Positions 1-11,709 of a stretch of DNA of 64,000 bases are shown here, in pieces. The stretch spans positions 250,089,438 to 250,153,437 of the forward strand of contig CM037879.1 of the NCBI GenBank assembly GCA_021292165.1. The letters are read 5' to 3'. The translations under genes were made by a program, and so were the position numbers. This DNA is from Shinisaurus crocodilurus. Taxonomy: Eukaryota; Chordata; Lepidosauria; Squamata; Shinisauridae. Every line of letters begins with the position of its first letter. Position 1 is the first letter of the stretch. The notes under the pieces are model-generated. The model was not told the DNA's origin and ran no database searches. It saw only the letters and a list, made by a program, of their open reading frames with translations.

Positions 1-165
1 GAAGTGACGTGACAGGACCAGAGTGGGCCGCGTGGGCGGCGAGCCATGGAGAGGTGAGCCGCCCAGAAGAGAAGATAAGGCCTCACCGGGCGTGAGCGGG
101 GCCGATTTCGGCCCCGTTTTGCCCGGGCGAGGCTCGCTTGCACATCGCTAGCTTGGAGTGTGACC
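1..165. other. CpG-rich segment at the window edge
   Basis: This stretch is much richer in G, C and CpG than the next 9 kb. It contains a CRE-like TGACGTGAC near position 4. It also has ATGGAGAG followed by GTGAGCC at about 46-60, which resembles a very short first coding segment with a splice donor. Homology to the DIRS element begins just after it, near 170. It could be a promoter fragment or a transduced or captured CpG-rich piece. The window edge prevents a decision. Confidence 0.3.
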
Positions 166-392
166 ATGCAGAATCTCTTTGGTGGAATGAAGAGGTTCAC
201 AGTCCAAAGGTCCAGGATCGGCCTGAGTCCTCCTCCCTTTTTCTTTACGGTGAAGTACCTGGAATAAAGACCGTCTTCCAGGCTTTCCGTGGGGACTGGT
301 TGTATCGCTCCTTTCTGGAGGCGGGTTGACACTTCCTCCAAGAGTACTCGGGTTGGATGGGTGGTCTTGATGCCGAGAAAGGGGGGGAGGAT

Positions 393-1226
393 TCAAAACT
401 TGATCCTGTACCCTTGCTCAACGATGCTTAACACCCACTGATCTGTTGTGATGTTCCTCCAGGATCGAAGGTGTTGACAAAGTCGGGAGCCGAAGAGAGT
501 TGTCTGAGGTGGTGGAGACACGCTGATTGGGTGAGCGGAGTCGAGAGTCGGCTGAAGTGGTGGAAGCACGTTGGTGGGATGGGCAGGGGAGTCAAAGACA
601 ACGTCGGCCGAAGTCGCCTCCTCTCCTGGAGCCCCTGGACCGCCCCTGGACCACTGCTGGTTATATGGACGCTGCGGTGCTTGCGACTGCGGGGCACGAG
701 GTCGACGGTTCCCACCCCGATACTGTCTGGATGGTTGGAATTGCACTGATGGGTATGGAAACCGGGACCAACGTTTAGGCTTATAAGGCAGCGCTTGATG
801 TGTGTGAGCCAGCCCCATTTTCTTCGCAGTCACCAGAGCCTTTTGGGCCGAATCCAGGGAGTCGTCCGTTGAGGCGTTGAAGAGACCTTCCCCGTCGAAA
901 GGAAGATCTTCTATCTTCGCTCTATCATCAGGAGTCAGGTTGGTAGAGCGAAGCCAGGCGTGCCTCCTCAGTGCCACGGAGCCGATCATTGACCTGGCAT
1001 GGCTGTCAACCTGGTGGTGGGCTGTATTCATCTGTAGTGCAGCTATACTAGTTGCCTCCTTCTGGTACATCTTCGCCTGCTCCTTTTTGTTGTCCAGCAG
1101 ATACTCACAGAGGTCTCCCAGCTTCTCTGTGATAAACATCTGATATCGAGCCATCATCGCCTCATAGTTTGATATCTTCAGTCCGAGGGAAGACGATGCG
1201 TAGATCCTACGGCCGTAGGAATCCAA
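393..1226 (-). pseudogene. DIRS gag, C-terminal part (copy 1)
   Basis: A 277-codon open stretch encodes the C-terminal half of a DIRS gag-like protein. It begins with DSYGRRIYASSSLGLKISNY, which aligns with the RIYSSTSLGLWVANYQ segment of the second DIRS copy at about 61630. It then has a charged helical region (EKLGDLCEYLLDNKKEQAKMY) and a basic, Arg/Pro/Gln-rich tail (about residues 155-200) that could bind RNA. The frame is open, but it has no intact upstream half in the same frame, so it is a broken fragment. Confidence 0.7.
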
Positions 1227-1239
1227 ACTCTTGCCCTCT

Positions 1240-2647
1240 TTATCTGCCAGCGTGGTGTGCTGCCCCCCCCCCCCGAGACTGTGCAGATGTTACTATTAAG
1301 GAGTTTGGGGTCGGATGGGAAAATAGAAGTTTTGTGCCCTCCTCCTGGACTTTGTACATGGTCTCCAACCTTCTAGCTGTCGGCTTTGTAGAGGCTGGAG
1401 CCTTCCAGGTTTCTTGCACCGTCTCTAGCAGGGTTGGCAAGAACGGAATAAGAGTCTGAGTGGACTGAGTGGTCTTCAGGATGGCGTAGATTGGATCCTG
1501 AACCTTCTGTTTAACAATCTTGGCCTCAACCCCTAGAGCAGGTCACCATCCGGTTGACATGCTCCGCAAAACTCCCCAGATCTTCAGAGGGGGAGATTGC
1601 TGCCTTTGACTCCACCTGGGCATCCGGAGAAGTGGAGTGCGAGGAGGAGGCCACCGAGTCCGAGTCGGAGACGTACATAGATCCCGATGAGGATCGAGCA
1701 GCAGCTGCAGCCGCAGCAGGCACAGGCACTAGTGCTTGGGGCGGAGCTGTCAATGCCAAAGTCCCAGGCTGCGCCGACTCATCCAGGGTTTCACGGGAAA
1801 CAGCCGTATCCCGGATCGCTGGAGACGCTGGAGACCTACAGTCATGGCGCCAAACTCTGGAGGGTGAGCTCTGTCGACGTCGAGGAGAATAGCATTCTTC
1901 TCCCCTACGCCTCGGAGATTCTCGAGATCGAGAGCGGTAGCTCCGGGATGCAGAGCTTGAGTAATAAGAGCAGCTTCGAGACCTTCCATATCGATAATGG
2001 GAATAATAAGTGCGAGACGTCGAAGCCATAGATATGGCGTTGCAGCTTCGATATCGAGAAGACCGAGACCAGCGACGATGTTCCATCCGCTCCTCCTGAT
2101 GGTACATTGGAGAAGGGGATAGGTGCGGTGGAGGCCCTCTCGAACCCAATTGGGGTTGGGCTAGTGGTACTAACTGACCCTCCGGTTCGGCTGGCGATGC
2201 TACGATCTCTCCCTCAGAGAGAGAAGTGGCAGCTGTCGACGGAGGCAGTTTGATCGGAGTTTTCGAACGCGTCTCTCGATCCCGATGAGACGACACCGAA
2301 GGTGGAGGAGACTGATAGGTAATCGACTCCACTGCCCGAACTAGAGTCCCAGTCAGGGCAGCTGCCAGCAAAGCCGTTCATTCAGAGACAACCATGGTTG
2401 TCGAAGTTGAAGGCCTTTCTCTTTCTTCGCTCTTAGCCATTTTATTTTCCTTTTTAATGCGCTCCGCCTTGTCCTTGTGGGCATTTTTCGCCAGTTTTTT
2501 TGCCACTGGGGCCTCTTGCGACTTCAAAGGCTGCTCAAGGGTTTGAGAGTCGCCAGGTCTCTCCTCCGGAGCAGGGCCTTGGGCAGAGAGAGATTGCTCC
2601 CAAAGTAGGGCTCTCAATTCAGTCTGACACAGTCCTGCAGCTGACAT
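1240..2647 (-). pseudogene. DIRS gag, N-terminal and middle parts in several frames (copy 1)
   Basis: Three minus-strand open stretches, 2378-2647, 1526-2371 and 1240-1440, together represent the rest of gag in copy 1. The first contains LRALLWEQSLSAQ, matching LEALLWHKALEAV in copy 2, followed by a Lys-rich KKLAKNAHKDKAERIKKEN region. The second is unusually rich in Arg-Ser and Tyr-Ser pairs (about residues 95-170) and has a poly-Ala run. The third aligns with gag sequence ending in LLFSHPTPNSLIVTSAQ (LFSHLVLNSVIVESSQ in copy 2). Changes of frame separate them, so no functional protein is encoded. Confidence 0.65.
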
Positions 2648-2659
2648 TGTTACTTTCTC

Positions 2660-3132
2660 TCACACTGGAAGCAATGGGAAGGAAAATAGTAAAATTTGGC
2701 CACAACCAACAAAAAGGTAAAGGTAAAGAAAAAAGCCCATTCCCACCAGCTTCTGCCCTGACTGGGTTTGGTCATTCTTCAACCACAGATTCTCCCTCCC
2801 TGCCTGCACAGGATTGCTCTGTTACTCTGTGTCTGTCTCCATGCATTGCTGCTTGGTTTTGTATTGGCCTTGTGCAGAAGTGCAATTTATTTATTGTTTT
2901 ATGTCATTATTCAAATGTATACACTGCTTTCCACAAAGGTATCAAAGCGGTGAACATAAATCTTCCTGAGTGACCTGTAGCAATATGTGATTCTATGATG
3001 GAGCTTTTTTATGATGACAAGCAGGCTCTGTCAGCGGCTGCACGTGCAAAGTCCACATACCTGCAAGAGTGATGTCATTTTTGTTACCATTCCACTCTTG
3101 GTGGTTAGAAGTGCCCCTTAACCTTGTAATAC
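2660..3132. other. Intron sequence with a short LINE-type 3' end
   Basis: No gene is seen. Between about 2880 and 2965 the sequence has the form of an inverted LINE or SINE 3' end common in reptiles (Phe/Leu-poor, TTTATTGTTTTATG followed by CACTGCTTTCC). The rest looks like ordinary intron. Confidence 0.4.
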
Positions 3133-3527
3133 TAAGGGCCTTGCTAGACATCACATCAGTCACGTGGCTAGCCAGAGTGTGCAGGATTTTTGAAGCAATT
3201 TACAGGCATGAGTGGGGGGGGCAACCCAGATCAGAACTTTGGTAGGGGGTATGGGAGCCTTAATCCTTTGCTACCCACTGCAGTCCCAATCTGACTTGGG
3301 CCCCCGCACTGCAATTTGCATTGGGGAAAAACTCCAATGCAAATTGCAGGCATGGGGGGGGAATGTGGATCAGGACTACAGCAGGGGAGCAAAGGATTAA
3401 ATCCACCATAACCTCCATCATGCCAGGACTTTGATCCCAAGGGAGGGGGTGCCTGCAATTTAATGTTTCAAAATCCTGCAGGCGAGGGCTAGCCACATGA
3501 TTGAGGTCATGTCTAGTTACGCCCTTA
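3133..3527. mobile_element. 395-bp foldback (long inverted repeat) element
   Basis: The two ends are inverted copies: TAAGGGCCTTGCTAGACAT at the left, and the reverse complement of the right end reads TAAGGGCGTAACTAGACAT. Similarity continues inward along both arms, including GTGGCTAGCC, TTAATCCTTTGCT and AATTTGCATTGGGG, to a centre near 3327. The whole element is therefore one imperfect hairpin. Flanks are TAA and TTA, suggestive of a Harbinger-type MITE, but the duplication is not exact. No protein is encoded. Confidence 0.65.
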
Positions 3528-3729
3528 ATTCCACTTTCTGCTGTGCTGGAGCATCAGGGACAGAAAGGGCAAACCTTGTCAACGGGCAACGTTAGAACTG
3601 TGCCTCCACTGTGGGATTAAAAGACATTTAAGCAAGAAATCTTTCATTGCAGCTGGCTCCACATTTTCTATCATACAGATCCACCACAAATATGCAGGCT
3701 CGACATCCACTGAGACTTTCCAGTTGGAG

Positions 3730-4130
3730 TTCAGTACAAGGAGAGTTTGTTTTTTAAGGTTATATGCCACTTTTTGGAAAAGTCTCCAAACTGGTATATA
3801 ATAAGAATTAAAATGCAATAAAGCAATAATAAAATGTTAAAAAGAAAACAGCTGCTGAACAGGCACAAAACAAGCCAGACAAAAGCCGCTAGTAGGTTCA
3901 GGGGTACAGAATCAGCCTAAATAAGTCACTCCTAAGTAACCTCTGAAAAGAAAACAAGAAGGAAAGGGTAATTTACACAGGCCTCCTGGGGGATGGATTT
4001 CCATGATTTGGGTGCCATAACTGAGAATGCCCTGTCCTATATTTCCGCTAGCCATACTTCAGATGGGGTAGAATGTGGAGCAGATCTCAAAAGCAACACT
4101 GGCCCAAGGCATTTTAATGCCTGAAGCAAA
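3730..4130 (-). mobile_element. LINE 3'-end-like repeat, antisense
   Basis: The sequence TATATGCCACTTTTTGGAA followed by an A-rich stretch and GGATTTCCATGATTTGGG-type text is similar in layout to the repeat at 45780-46210 (GTACCCTGCCTTTCC, A-rich centre, GGAGTTCCATAACCTGGG). Both look like antisense 3' portions of an old L2-like LINE. The family is uncertain. Confidence 0.4.
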
Positions 4131-4189
4131 GCCCAAATGGTGTCCACCCTGCATTTCACTAGGCCCAACCATTTCTTTTTCTTTCTAAG

Positions 4190-4433
4190 GCCAGTGTGGC
4201 GTAGTGGTGAGAGTGTTGGACTGGGACTCGGGAGATCCGTATTCTAGTCCCCGCTCAGCCATGAAACTCACTGGGTGACTTTGGGCCAGTCACTGACTCT
4301 CAGCCTAACCTACCTCACAGGGCTGTTGTGAGGATAAAATGGAGAGGAGGAGGAGGATTATGTAAGCCGCCTTGGGTTCCTTGCAGGAAAAAAGGTGGGG
4401 TATAAATATAATAAATAAAATTAAAAAAAAAAT
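4190..4433 (+). mobile_element. Sauria SINE (copy 1)
   Basis: A tRNA-derived SINE starts with GCCAGTGTGGCGTAGTGG, with RNA polymerase III box A (TGGCGTAGTGG) and a box B-like element near 4239. It continues through the CTCAGCCTAACCTACCTCAC body and ends in a Bov-B-like tail (GTAAGCCGCCTTGGG ... GGTGGGGTATAAATA) with an ATAAATAAA terminus. This family is known from squamates and is thought to be copied by Bov-B LINE machinery. Confidence 0.9.
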
Positions 4434-5360
4434 AAGGCTTCAATAACACTTTATCTGCTGAGTCACAGGAAGCTTCTGAGAGGACTTCCACACATTCATG
4501 GGGGCCACCATATAATAAGCTCCTCAACACTCAGAAAAGATCGACTAGATGACAGTGTGCAGATGCAATGATGGGAAAGGAGTAAGATTTCTTCACCACC
4601 ACCACCATTGCCACAGAGTGGACTCTAAAGTGGGCTCTAGCCTGTGTTTGGTCAAGTCTGCAAGTCTTCCTTTATTAACACTCTATCCATTGTTCGCTAG
4701 ATCCCATCCCTGCAGAGGCTTGGCACCCCAGCAAATCTAATTTTATCACTCCATTGGTTCGCTCAGAACCCTTCAGAAAAGAGGGGACCAATCAGGCTCT
4801 AACAATCCAGAGAGGATGTTGAAGAGCAACTGTGTCAGCCATCTAGGTCATTTCCCCATTCCAGAAGTTTGCCAGGGCTTCAACAGGATCACTAATTCTG
4901 GCACCAGGAAATTCCCGGAGAGCTGTCAGGAATCCATCAGGATACATCAGTCTCTAGAAGTGGACCATCTTGATAGATCCCACCCCTGCCGAGGTTTGGC
5001 ATCTCAGCAAACCTAAACCCTATTAGGCAGTGGTCTATCCATGGCCCATGGCAAAGTTTGGAGTTATTCCAGACTCCACCATCCACAGATTGCGATCCTC
5101 CTATGCAATAGAAAAACAAACAAACTGAGAGTGTGCCCTGCAATGTGAGTAGTATGTAGTAGTGTTGGGGGTGGGGGGTGATGATGGTGAGAGTCTAGCA
5201 AGAAAGATATGACATACCTTTGGGGGGGGCAGGTTTCAGACAACCAATTTATAGCACAATACATGCATAGTTGCTGCTCACCTGTTTTGGGGGATCCAGA
5301 TGTTTTCTCCTGTGGTAGCATTTCTGTTGTGGAAACTGCACATTTTCCCTGCACCCAAAC
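4434..5360. other. Intron sequence with a 42-bp direct repeat
   Basis: No gene or recognised transposon is seen. The segment AGATCCCATCCCTGCAGAGG at 4700 recurs in diverged form (AGATCCCACCCCTGCCGAGG) at 4976, each continuing for about 42 bp through a CAGCAAA(T/C)CTAA end. Confidence 0.5.
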
Positions 5361-5361
5361 C

Positions 5362-5400
<39 letters not shown>
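5362..5400. repeat. (TA)n(CA)n microsatellite
   Basis: A run of TA dinucleotides is followed directly by CA dinucleotides. Confidence 0.95.
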
Positions 5401-5558
5401 CGTATTTTTCCGTCTATAAGACGCCCCCATGTATAAGACGCCCCCCACTGGGCAGTTTTGCGACCGCACGGTTCTCTCCTTCCATGTATAAGACGACCCT
5501 CAATTTGTAGTCTAGCGATTTTAGGAAAAAGTATAGTCTTATACATGGAAAAATACTG
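5401..5558. mobile_element. TIR-bounded MITE next to a microsatellite
   Basis: The left end CGTATTTTTCCGTCTATAAG is the inverse of the right end, whose reverse complement reads CAGTATTTTTCCATGTATAAG. Internal copies of TATAAGACGCCC are present. The right side is followed by TA. The left TA seems lost at the CA-repeat border. The ends resemble those of the TA-flanked element at 56751-56931, so a Tc1/mariner-type MITE is likely. Confidence 0.6.
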
Positions 5559-5559
5559 T

Positions 5560-7572
5560 ATATATATTAATGGGAATGAGCTAATGTGGTTGTGAGAGTG
5601 GTACAGCTGCCCACTGGATTATGCCTGTGACATAATCAGTGATTAACCACACACACAAACGGCAGGCCTGTGCCATTTGGTGGTGAACTTTTCAAGTGCT
5701 TAAAAATGATAAAAACTAAAATTAAAGTTCTCGAGAGGCTGGGTGCTCCCCAGCTGTACTACTAAAGCACAGGAGCATGCAAATAGCCTTTTAAAAAGAA
5801 AAAGGGGGAAACTGGCTAATTCCAGCAAAGGCAACCCCCCTCTTATGGCAGCAGTGCTTTGCCATTTTGTAAAGGTTTTGCTGTTTTTTAAAAAGTTCTT
5901 CAGCTTTTGAAGGTTGCAGTCTGCCCCATTGCAGTTCTGCAGTGCATATCTCCTCAGATCCTTCATAAGTGCCAAACACTTACGGTACCCTCTGCAGCAA
6001 TGCTAACCACCCCTGCAGGAAAATTACCACCCCATCCATTATATAGATATGGAATATCACACTACTGACTGTGGATTGAAGGTGGAACATACATAAGACT
6101 AATAATAAAATCCAGAGTTTGTGTGTACCTTGGAAAGTGACTGTGCTCTGATCACTGTGTGAACAGAGAGATCCTGTCCCCAGTCCAGCTCTAGCTGTGC
6201 ACAATAAATGCACACAACAATCATATGGGGATGTATCTCTACATCCACATTAAAATATTTATCTAGCCAGTTCAGAGAGATTCAGATCAGGTAGGAAGAC
6301 AGAGAGCATGCATTTTTTCAATATGAAAAACATTAAAACAAGATGAAAATTACCATAATTATAACTATCATTATTATTTAGTACTTTTAATATACATAGC
6401 ATAATCACTGTATGTGGTGCTTTACTGAGCAACATAAGCAAAATTGAGAGGTCCCTGCCCCATCGAGTAAGAGCTTAATGTATAGCTTTCCAAATCTTTG
6501 GCCAGAAAGATACAAAGAAAGGGATGGTTATCCAGCTTTCCCCTGCAAAAATCATCAAATGTAAATAGTATATAAAAATATCACATAGATAAATAAATGA
6601 GTGCAATAAACTATGGCGGCTGATTTTCAGAGATACAAAGGGAACATACTCTGTCTACCTGTTCCACCGATTTGCAAAGTCTGTGTAATCCCAGTGCATT
6701 TACTGAAATGTAAACTCACGTGTGCCTCCTAAGGCTAAATGAATATTATTAAAACCAATCAGTATAGAACTCATTAGTATCCAAACAAAAATAACAACAA
6801 AGACATAATAGATTTAGCCCTACATTCAGAAGAAACCCTAAATATGATGAACTCATTGGAGCAGCCTGGGGCTCATAAACAACTATGTGATAATAAAAAG
6901 ACTGCATTTGCAACCTAACATTTGTGAGTAGCTGTAGAAAATCCTGATATGATGCATCCCAGAAATGGTTTTTCTTTTCAATTATTCATCTCTGACTACC
7001 AGCCACTGGCCCAATCAGAAGAGCCACAAGACTCGTTCCATGTGCCCCATGGAAAGCATTCCTGCTCCCCACCCTGAATTTGGGAATGCTCTGTGATACT
7101 AGTAGCGGCTACTTCTCAAAAGAAAAAGATCCTGCTGGGTGCATCGAAACCTTTGGACAAGCCTGAAGTGGGGGTGTAGTGGGGGGTTGGATTTTGGCTG
7201 TTGCTATTTATTTTTTAGCATGTCCTAAATGTAACAGCTACAGGGCTCCCATCCTGTGCTGCGGATGTTCAGTCCAGGAATTATCATAAAGCCATCCCAT
7301 AAGTGTAGCCCCCTTAGGGCCTTTCCTCCTCCACAACCTTGAAGAAGACAAGTTTGGCAGCACACCTCCAATAGTATCAAAACTGGGCAAGAAAAACAAC
7401 TTCCAAGAACAAGGGCCCCTCACAGTGATGCCTTGCCGGTAGTTCTTTCATTTATAACTGCAAGATCTCCTGCTCATAGGCTCTGTTCTCAGCTGTAATA
7501 GCTTATCTGCAGTGGAGACACAACCTCACACATAACTAACTTCACTTATGAGTTTACAGTGTTGACTGTAAT
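5560..7572. other. AT-rich intron with no recognised feature
   Basis: Nothing that can be assigned was seen on either strand. Open reading frames are short and have no familiar motif. Confidence 0.5.
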
Positions 7573-7580
7573 CTCTAGAT

Positions 7581-7716
7581 CAGGGCTCTCCAACCTTGGG
7601 TCCCCAGATGTTGCTGGCCTACAGCTCCCAGCATACCCAGCCAGCATGGCTAATGGCAAGGGATTCTGGGAGCTGTAGTCCAGCAACATCTGAGGACCCA
7701 AGGTTGGAGAGCCCTG
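7581..7716. mobile_element. Palindromic hAT-type MITE with perfect 8-bp TSD
   Basis: A 136-bp palindrome begins CAGGGCTCTCCAACCTTGGG and ends with the inverse. It is flanked by CTCTAGAT at 7573-7580 and 7717-7724. The CAGGG end, 8-bp target duplication and central TA in the duplication fit a hAT (Buster-like) non-autonomous element. Confidence 0.9.
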
Positions 7717-7724
7717 CTCTAGAT

Positions 7725-9521
7725 CTCCTGCTCTTCCTTGTGCAACACAATGTTGTCACATCATACATTTTGGATTATTAGATCTTACCGGGAGAGAGAG
7801 AGAAGAACTGGGGCCACTACTTTCATTGGCAGCCACACATGTGCCATAATGTTTCATTCTAGTGGTAGATAGAATCTGGCTAGAATCTTGCCCAGTTTTT
7901 CCAGGATTTTAAGAGAAAGACTTAAAGTTAGACTAACACAATCATACACTGGCATGACACTTCTAATATCTCATAATATTAGAGTCCCCAAAATCCAGTC
8001 TGAAAAGTGTGATCATAATCCTGTGTTTCTGTTGCACACACAGAATTCCCTGCATGCAGAGCCTTCCCATGCACAAGGAACAATAACCTCTCATAGAACA
8101 GAAGGCTTGGCACATAAAAGGTCCTGGATCCTTGCCAGAAAATATAAATATATTACAGATCACTATTTACAGCTTGCCATTTAACACCTGGTGCCATGAG
8201 ACAACTACTTATGTTCCTACTACACAATACAAAGATCCCCGTGATTCTGTAGGCAGGTAAACACAGGCTTTCATTCCTAGCTTAACCTTTTAAGGTCAAA
8301 TTCCTAAACACTTAAATGAGTGGGAATCTGGTATATTTCAAACATTACTGGACTGCTGAAGGAACTGCTTTTCTGTGTGTTCATCCCACAGAGCTGCTGT
8401 AACATTTAAAGGTCCATAATCACATGGGTGGGGTGAAATTGCATGGGTCCTTAACACAAAATCATCTCCTCCAATCCTGGTCAAAAACAAAAAACAAAAA
8501 ACCCAACTGAGCTGCTTCCTGAAGACTATTCCTGCTATGGGAGGACTGTAGTGAAGCATTCTGCTCCCAGAAGCTGTGCCCCCAGCCCAGCCAGCCCCAG
8601 CCTGACAGGACAAAGAGCACCCAAAAGATGGTGCAGCCAAGGGCTGGGCCCATATTGGAAGCCACAGACAGCTGTGCTGCGCATTGCATAGGCTGCTTCC
8701 TCTCGAGCCACACTAGGCACAGATCTGTCACCCATCCAAGCGTGGGAGCATTTGCTTGTTGCTTCAGGGTCAGACAAAATCATCTCCTGGCTTCCTTTGC
8801 AATCATATACCCATCCCTGCCTGGCACTTATGGCTCATGAAGCTCTACCACCTGCCTTGTCACACTTGCCCAATGACATTTTTACCTTACCAGTCTTGTC
8901 CCTGGTCCCTTCTGCTACTGGACTCATGTTCGCTTTTCTTTCCTTTTTTAACTTAGTTCTAATTTGCCTTCCTGTGCCCGGATCTTCCTCTTACCTGCCC
9001 TGGTACAAGATTTTTCCCTACCACCAATCTATCAGCCTCTACATACCCTATCTTTCCCAAACCTTGGATGATTTTAGGAGCATGGTATTTACAGCTCTGC
9101 CAGTTAAAAACCCATTTCTCTTTATATAAATACCTATAACTTTCTCTTTGCTAAATCTTAATGGTTCATACCTTTGGACATCAGCTCACTTGCAGAAAGC
9201 CCTGAGAATAACCCATAAATAACAAAATGGCTGTCATCCTTAGAAATGTGTACAAACACTGTTCATATGATGTTGTTGCCCTGCTTCTGTTTTCTGTTGG
9301 CTTCCATATCACCAAATACATTATATTCATCCACCTGCTCCTCATCCTGAATTAATGTCCAATCCCCTCTTGTGTTGGTTCAAAAGAACAACATGCAAAA
9401 GAAAAACAGGTGACCATGGAAGAAATCAGATCCAGCTGTACATTTTCTTCCTTCTGTAGGACACATACTCATAATGATGGTTAGAACATGCCAGTGATCC
9501 ACCGCTCATTATGCTTATTTC
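7725..9521. other. Intron downstream of the GRIN2B exon (3' side)
   Basis: No coding exon or clear transposon was recognised here. It includes a short run of purines near 7790-7810. Confidence 0.5.
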
Positions 9522-10126
<605 letters not shown>

Positions 10127-10150
10127 CTATAAGGGGAGAAAAGAAGAAGC
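10127..10150 (-). promoter_or_regulatory. GRIN2B: Splice acceptor and polypyrimidine tract of the GRIN2B exon
   Basis: Read on the minus strand, a run of C and T (CTTCTTTTCTCCCCTTATAG) ends in AG directly before GATGAATCA. This is a strong vertebrate 3' splice site and fixes the upper exon boundary at 10126. Confidence 0.85.
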
Positions 10151-11195
10151 AGAGGTCAAAGGAAGGAAACGGTAAAATATTTGGACAGCTCCACTGAGTC
10201 AGGGAGTGGAGGAAACTAGGTATATGGCTGCATCTGCATGATTACCGAATTATACATGTACAAAACAGAAAAATACCATGTGAAAAGGGCATAAGATACT
10301 TACAGGCTGCCCAGAAAGTGAACAGTTGGAGACCAGCACCTCTCTTCCCCACAATTAACCTACCCAGTCTAGACTACAATGTGCCATAAGAAGTCAGCAG
10401 GTGTACTGCCAAAAGGTACTGTGGAAAAAGTATTGCCAGTCGGAATAAAAAGAAGCCACATGCTTCTGGGGAGGCAAACAACAATGATAAAACAACACCC
10501 TGTAGCCAATCTGATGTGGAGGAAATTCTTTCCTGACTGCCTTGAGAGTTTCAAATAGGCCAAAAGGTAAGGTTAATGGGTTAAACAAACAAAAATAAAT
10601 TATGGAGGTCGGTGAGATCCTGAGCAAGAGCAATATCTATCTAATATCTGTCCATTGTTTATCCCAAATAAAACAGTTTATTGGGAGCAACTAATAGTCC
10701 CTGATATCTAGGAAAACTAATGGTGACATCCAAAAGCATATTTGGGGAAATATATCCCTTCCCCAATCTAATGGGCCAAACTGAAGTATGAGACCAATAC
10801 TAACATTGCTTTTTCACTAAAGATCATTGCAGTACACTGCACAGACAGCTGGTTGTTAGAAAATATTGTAGCATTAAGAGATGTGTGGGCTAAATGTGTG
10901 AGAACAGTAAAGATATTGGGAATTTTTCAGTCATTACATTTTTCAGTCCCCAGAATCTAGGGGAATTTGATATATTATCAGTATCATAATGGTGCATTGT
11001 AAAAAATAATAATGTGAAACCAAATAATCAGTCACGCTACTCCAGAGTCAATGAAGACATCCAAAATGATTGCCTGGTCAGATCTCACACACTCTTTCAA
11101 TCCCAAGTAATGGATGCTGTGCCTATGATCAGAGGTAGGATCATGTAACAAATCCAAACCAAGGCTTTTTCTTTGGCATAAATAAAGAATCCCAG
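10151..11195. other. Intron upstream of the GRIN2B exon
   Basis: AT-rich sequence with no recognised element. It lies on the 5' side of the exon in gene orientation. Confidence 0.5.
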
Positions 11196-11647
11196 TTGTC
11201 ATGGCATAGTTACACACCCATAGACCATATTCTCCCTTATGAGCCTGCCTTTACCCTGAGATCTTCAGGGGAGACCCTTTTCTTGGTTCTGCCACTATCA
11301 CAGGCACGCCTGATGAGAACGTGGCAGAGGGCCTTCTCGGTGGCTGCCCCAAGGCTCTGGAATTCCCTTCCTAGAGAGGCTAGAGTGGCACCCTCCTTGT
11401 TATGTTTCTGGAGGCAGGCAAAAACTTTTTTGTTCCAGCAGACCTTTGGGAATAGTCTGGACCTGTGAGAATGTGATGGATTAGCACTATTGATGATATT
11501 GCTATTGCTGTTTTAATTTTGATGTTTGATATAATTTTAATATTATAGATGATTTAATTATATTTTTAACTTTTGTATATTTCTATTTATGTTTTAATTG
11601 TACAAGTTTTAATGTTGAGTCCCAGTACTGGGGAAAAGGTGGGATAT
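11196..11647 (+). mobile_element. L2-like LINE, 3' end
   Basis: The forward frame encodes the end of an L2-like ORF2: QRAFSVAAPRLWNSLPREAR, then a Phe/Leu-rich tail (FLFQQTFGNSLDL). A T-rich 3' region follows, ending with GGGGAAAAGGTGGGATATAAA and then a TAA microsatellite. The gene is truncated and only the last part of the element is present. Confidence 0.75.
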
Positions 11648-11648
11648 A

Positions 11649-11709
<61 letters not shown>
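11648..11709. repeat. (TAA)n microsatellite at a LINE tail
   Basis: About 20 tandem TAA units immediately follow the L2 tail and probably grew from it. Confidence 0.95.

Larger units (their letters stand above)
170..2660 (-). mobile_element. Truncated DIRS-type retrotransposon (copy 1)
   Basis: This minus-strand remnant is homologous, in the same order, to 60730-62800 of the nearly complete DIRS copy at the far end of the window. It runs from the beginning of the reverse transcriptase (near 170-390) through gag to a cut just before the gag zinc-binding region (about 2650). The rest of RT, RNase H, the tyrosine recombinase and both inverted terminal repeats are missing. Base composition is GC- and CpG-rich compared with the flanking intron. 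The two copies differ in many bases and are clearly not recent duplicates of each other. Confidence 0.8.

Noticed and set aside
4190..4270. Functional tRNA genes at the heads of the Sauria SINEs
   Set aside because: The heads keep boxes A and B but do not fold into a full tRNA cloverleaf by eye, and all continue into the same SINE body.
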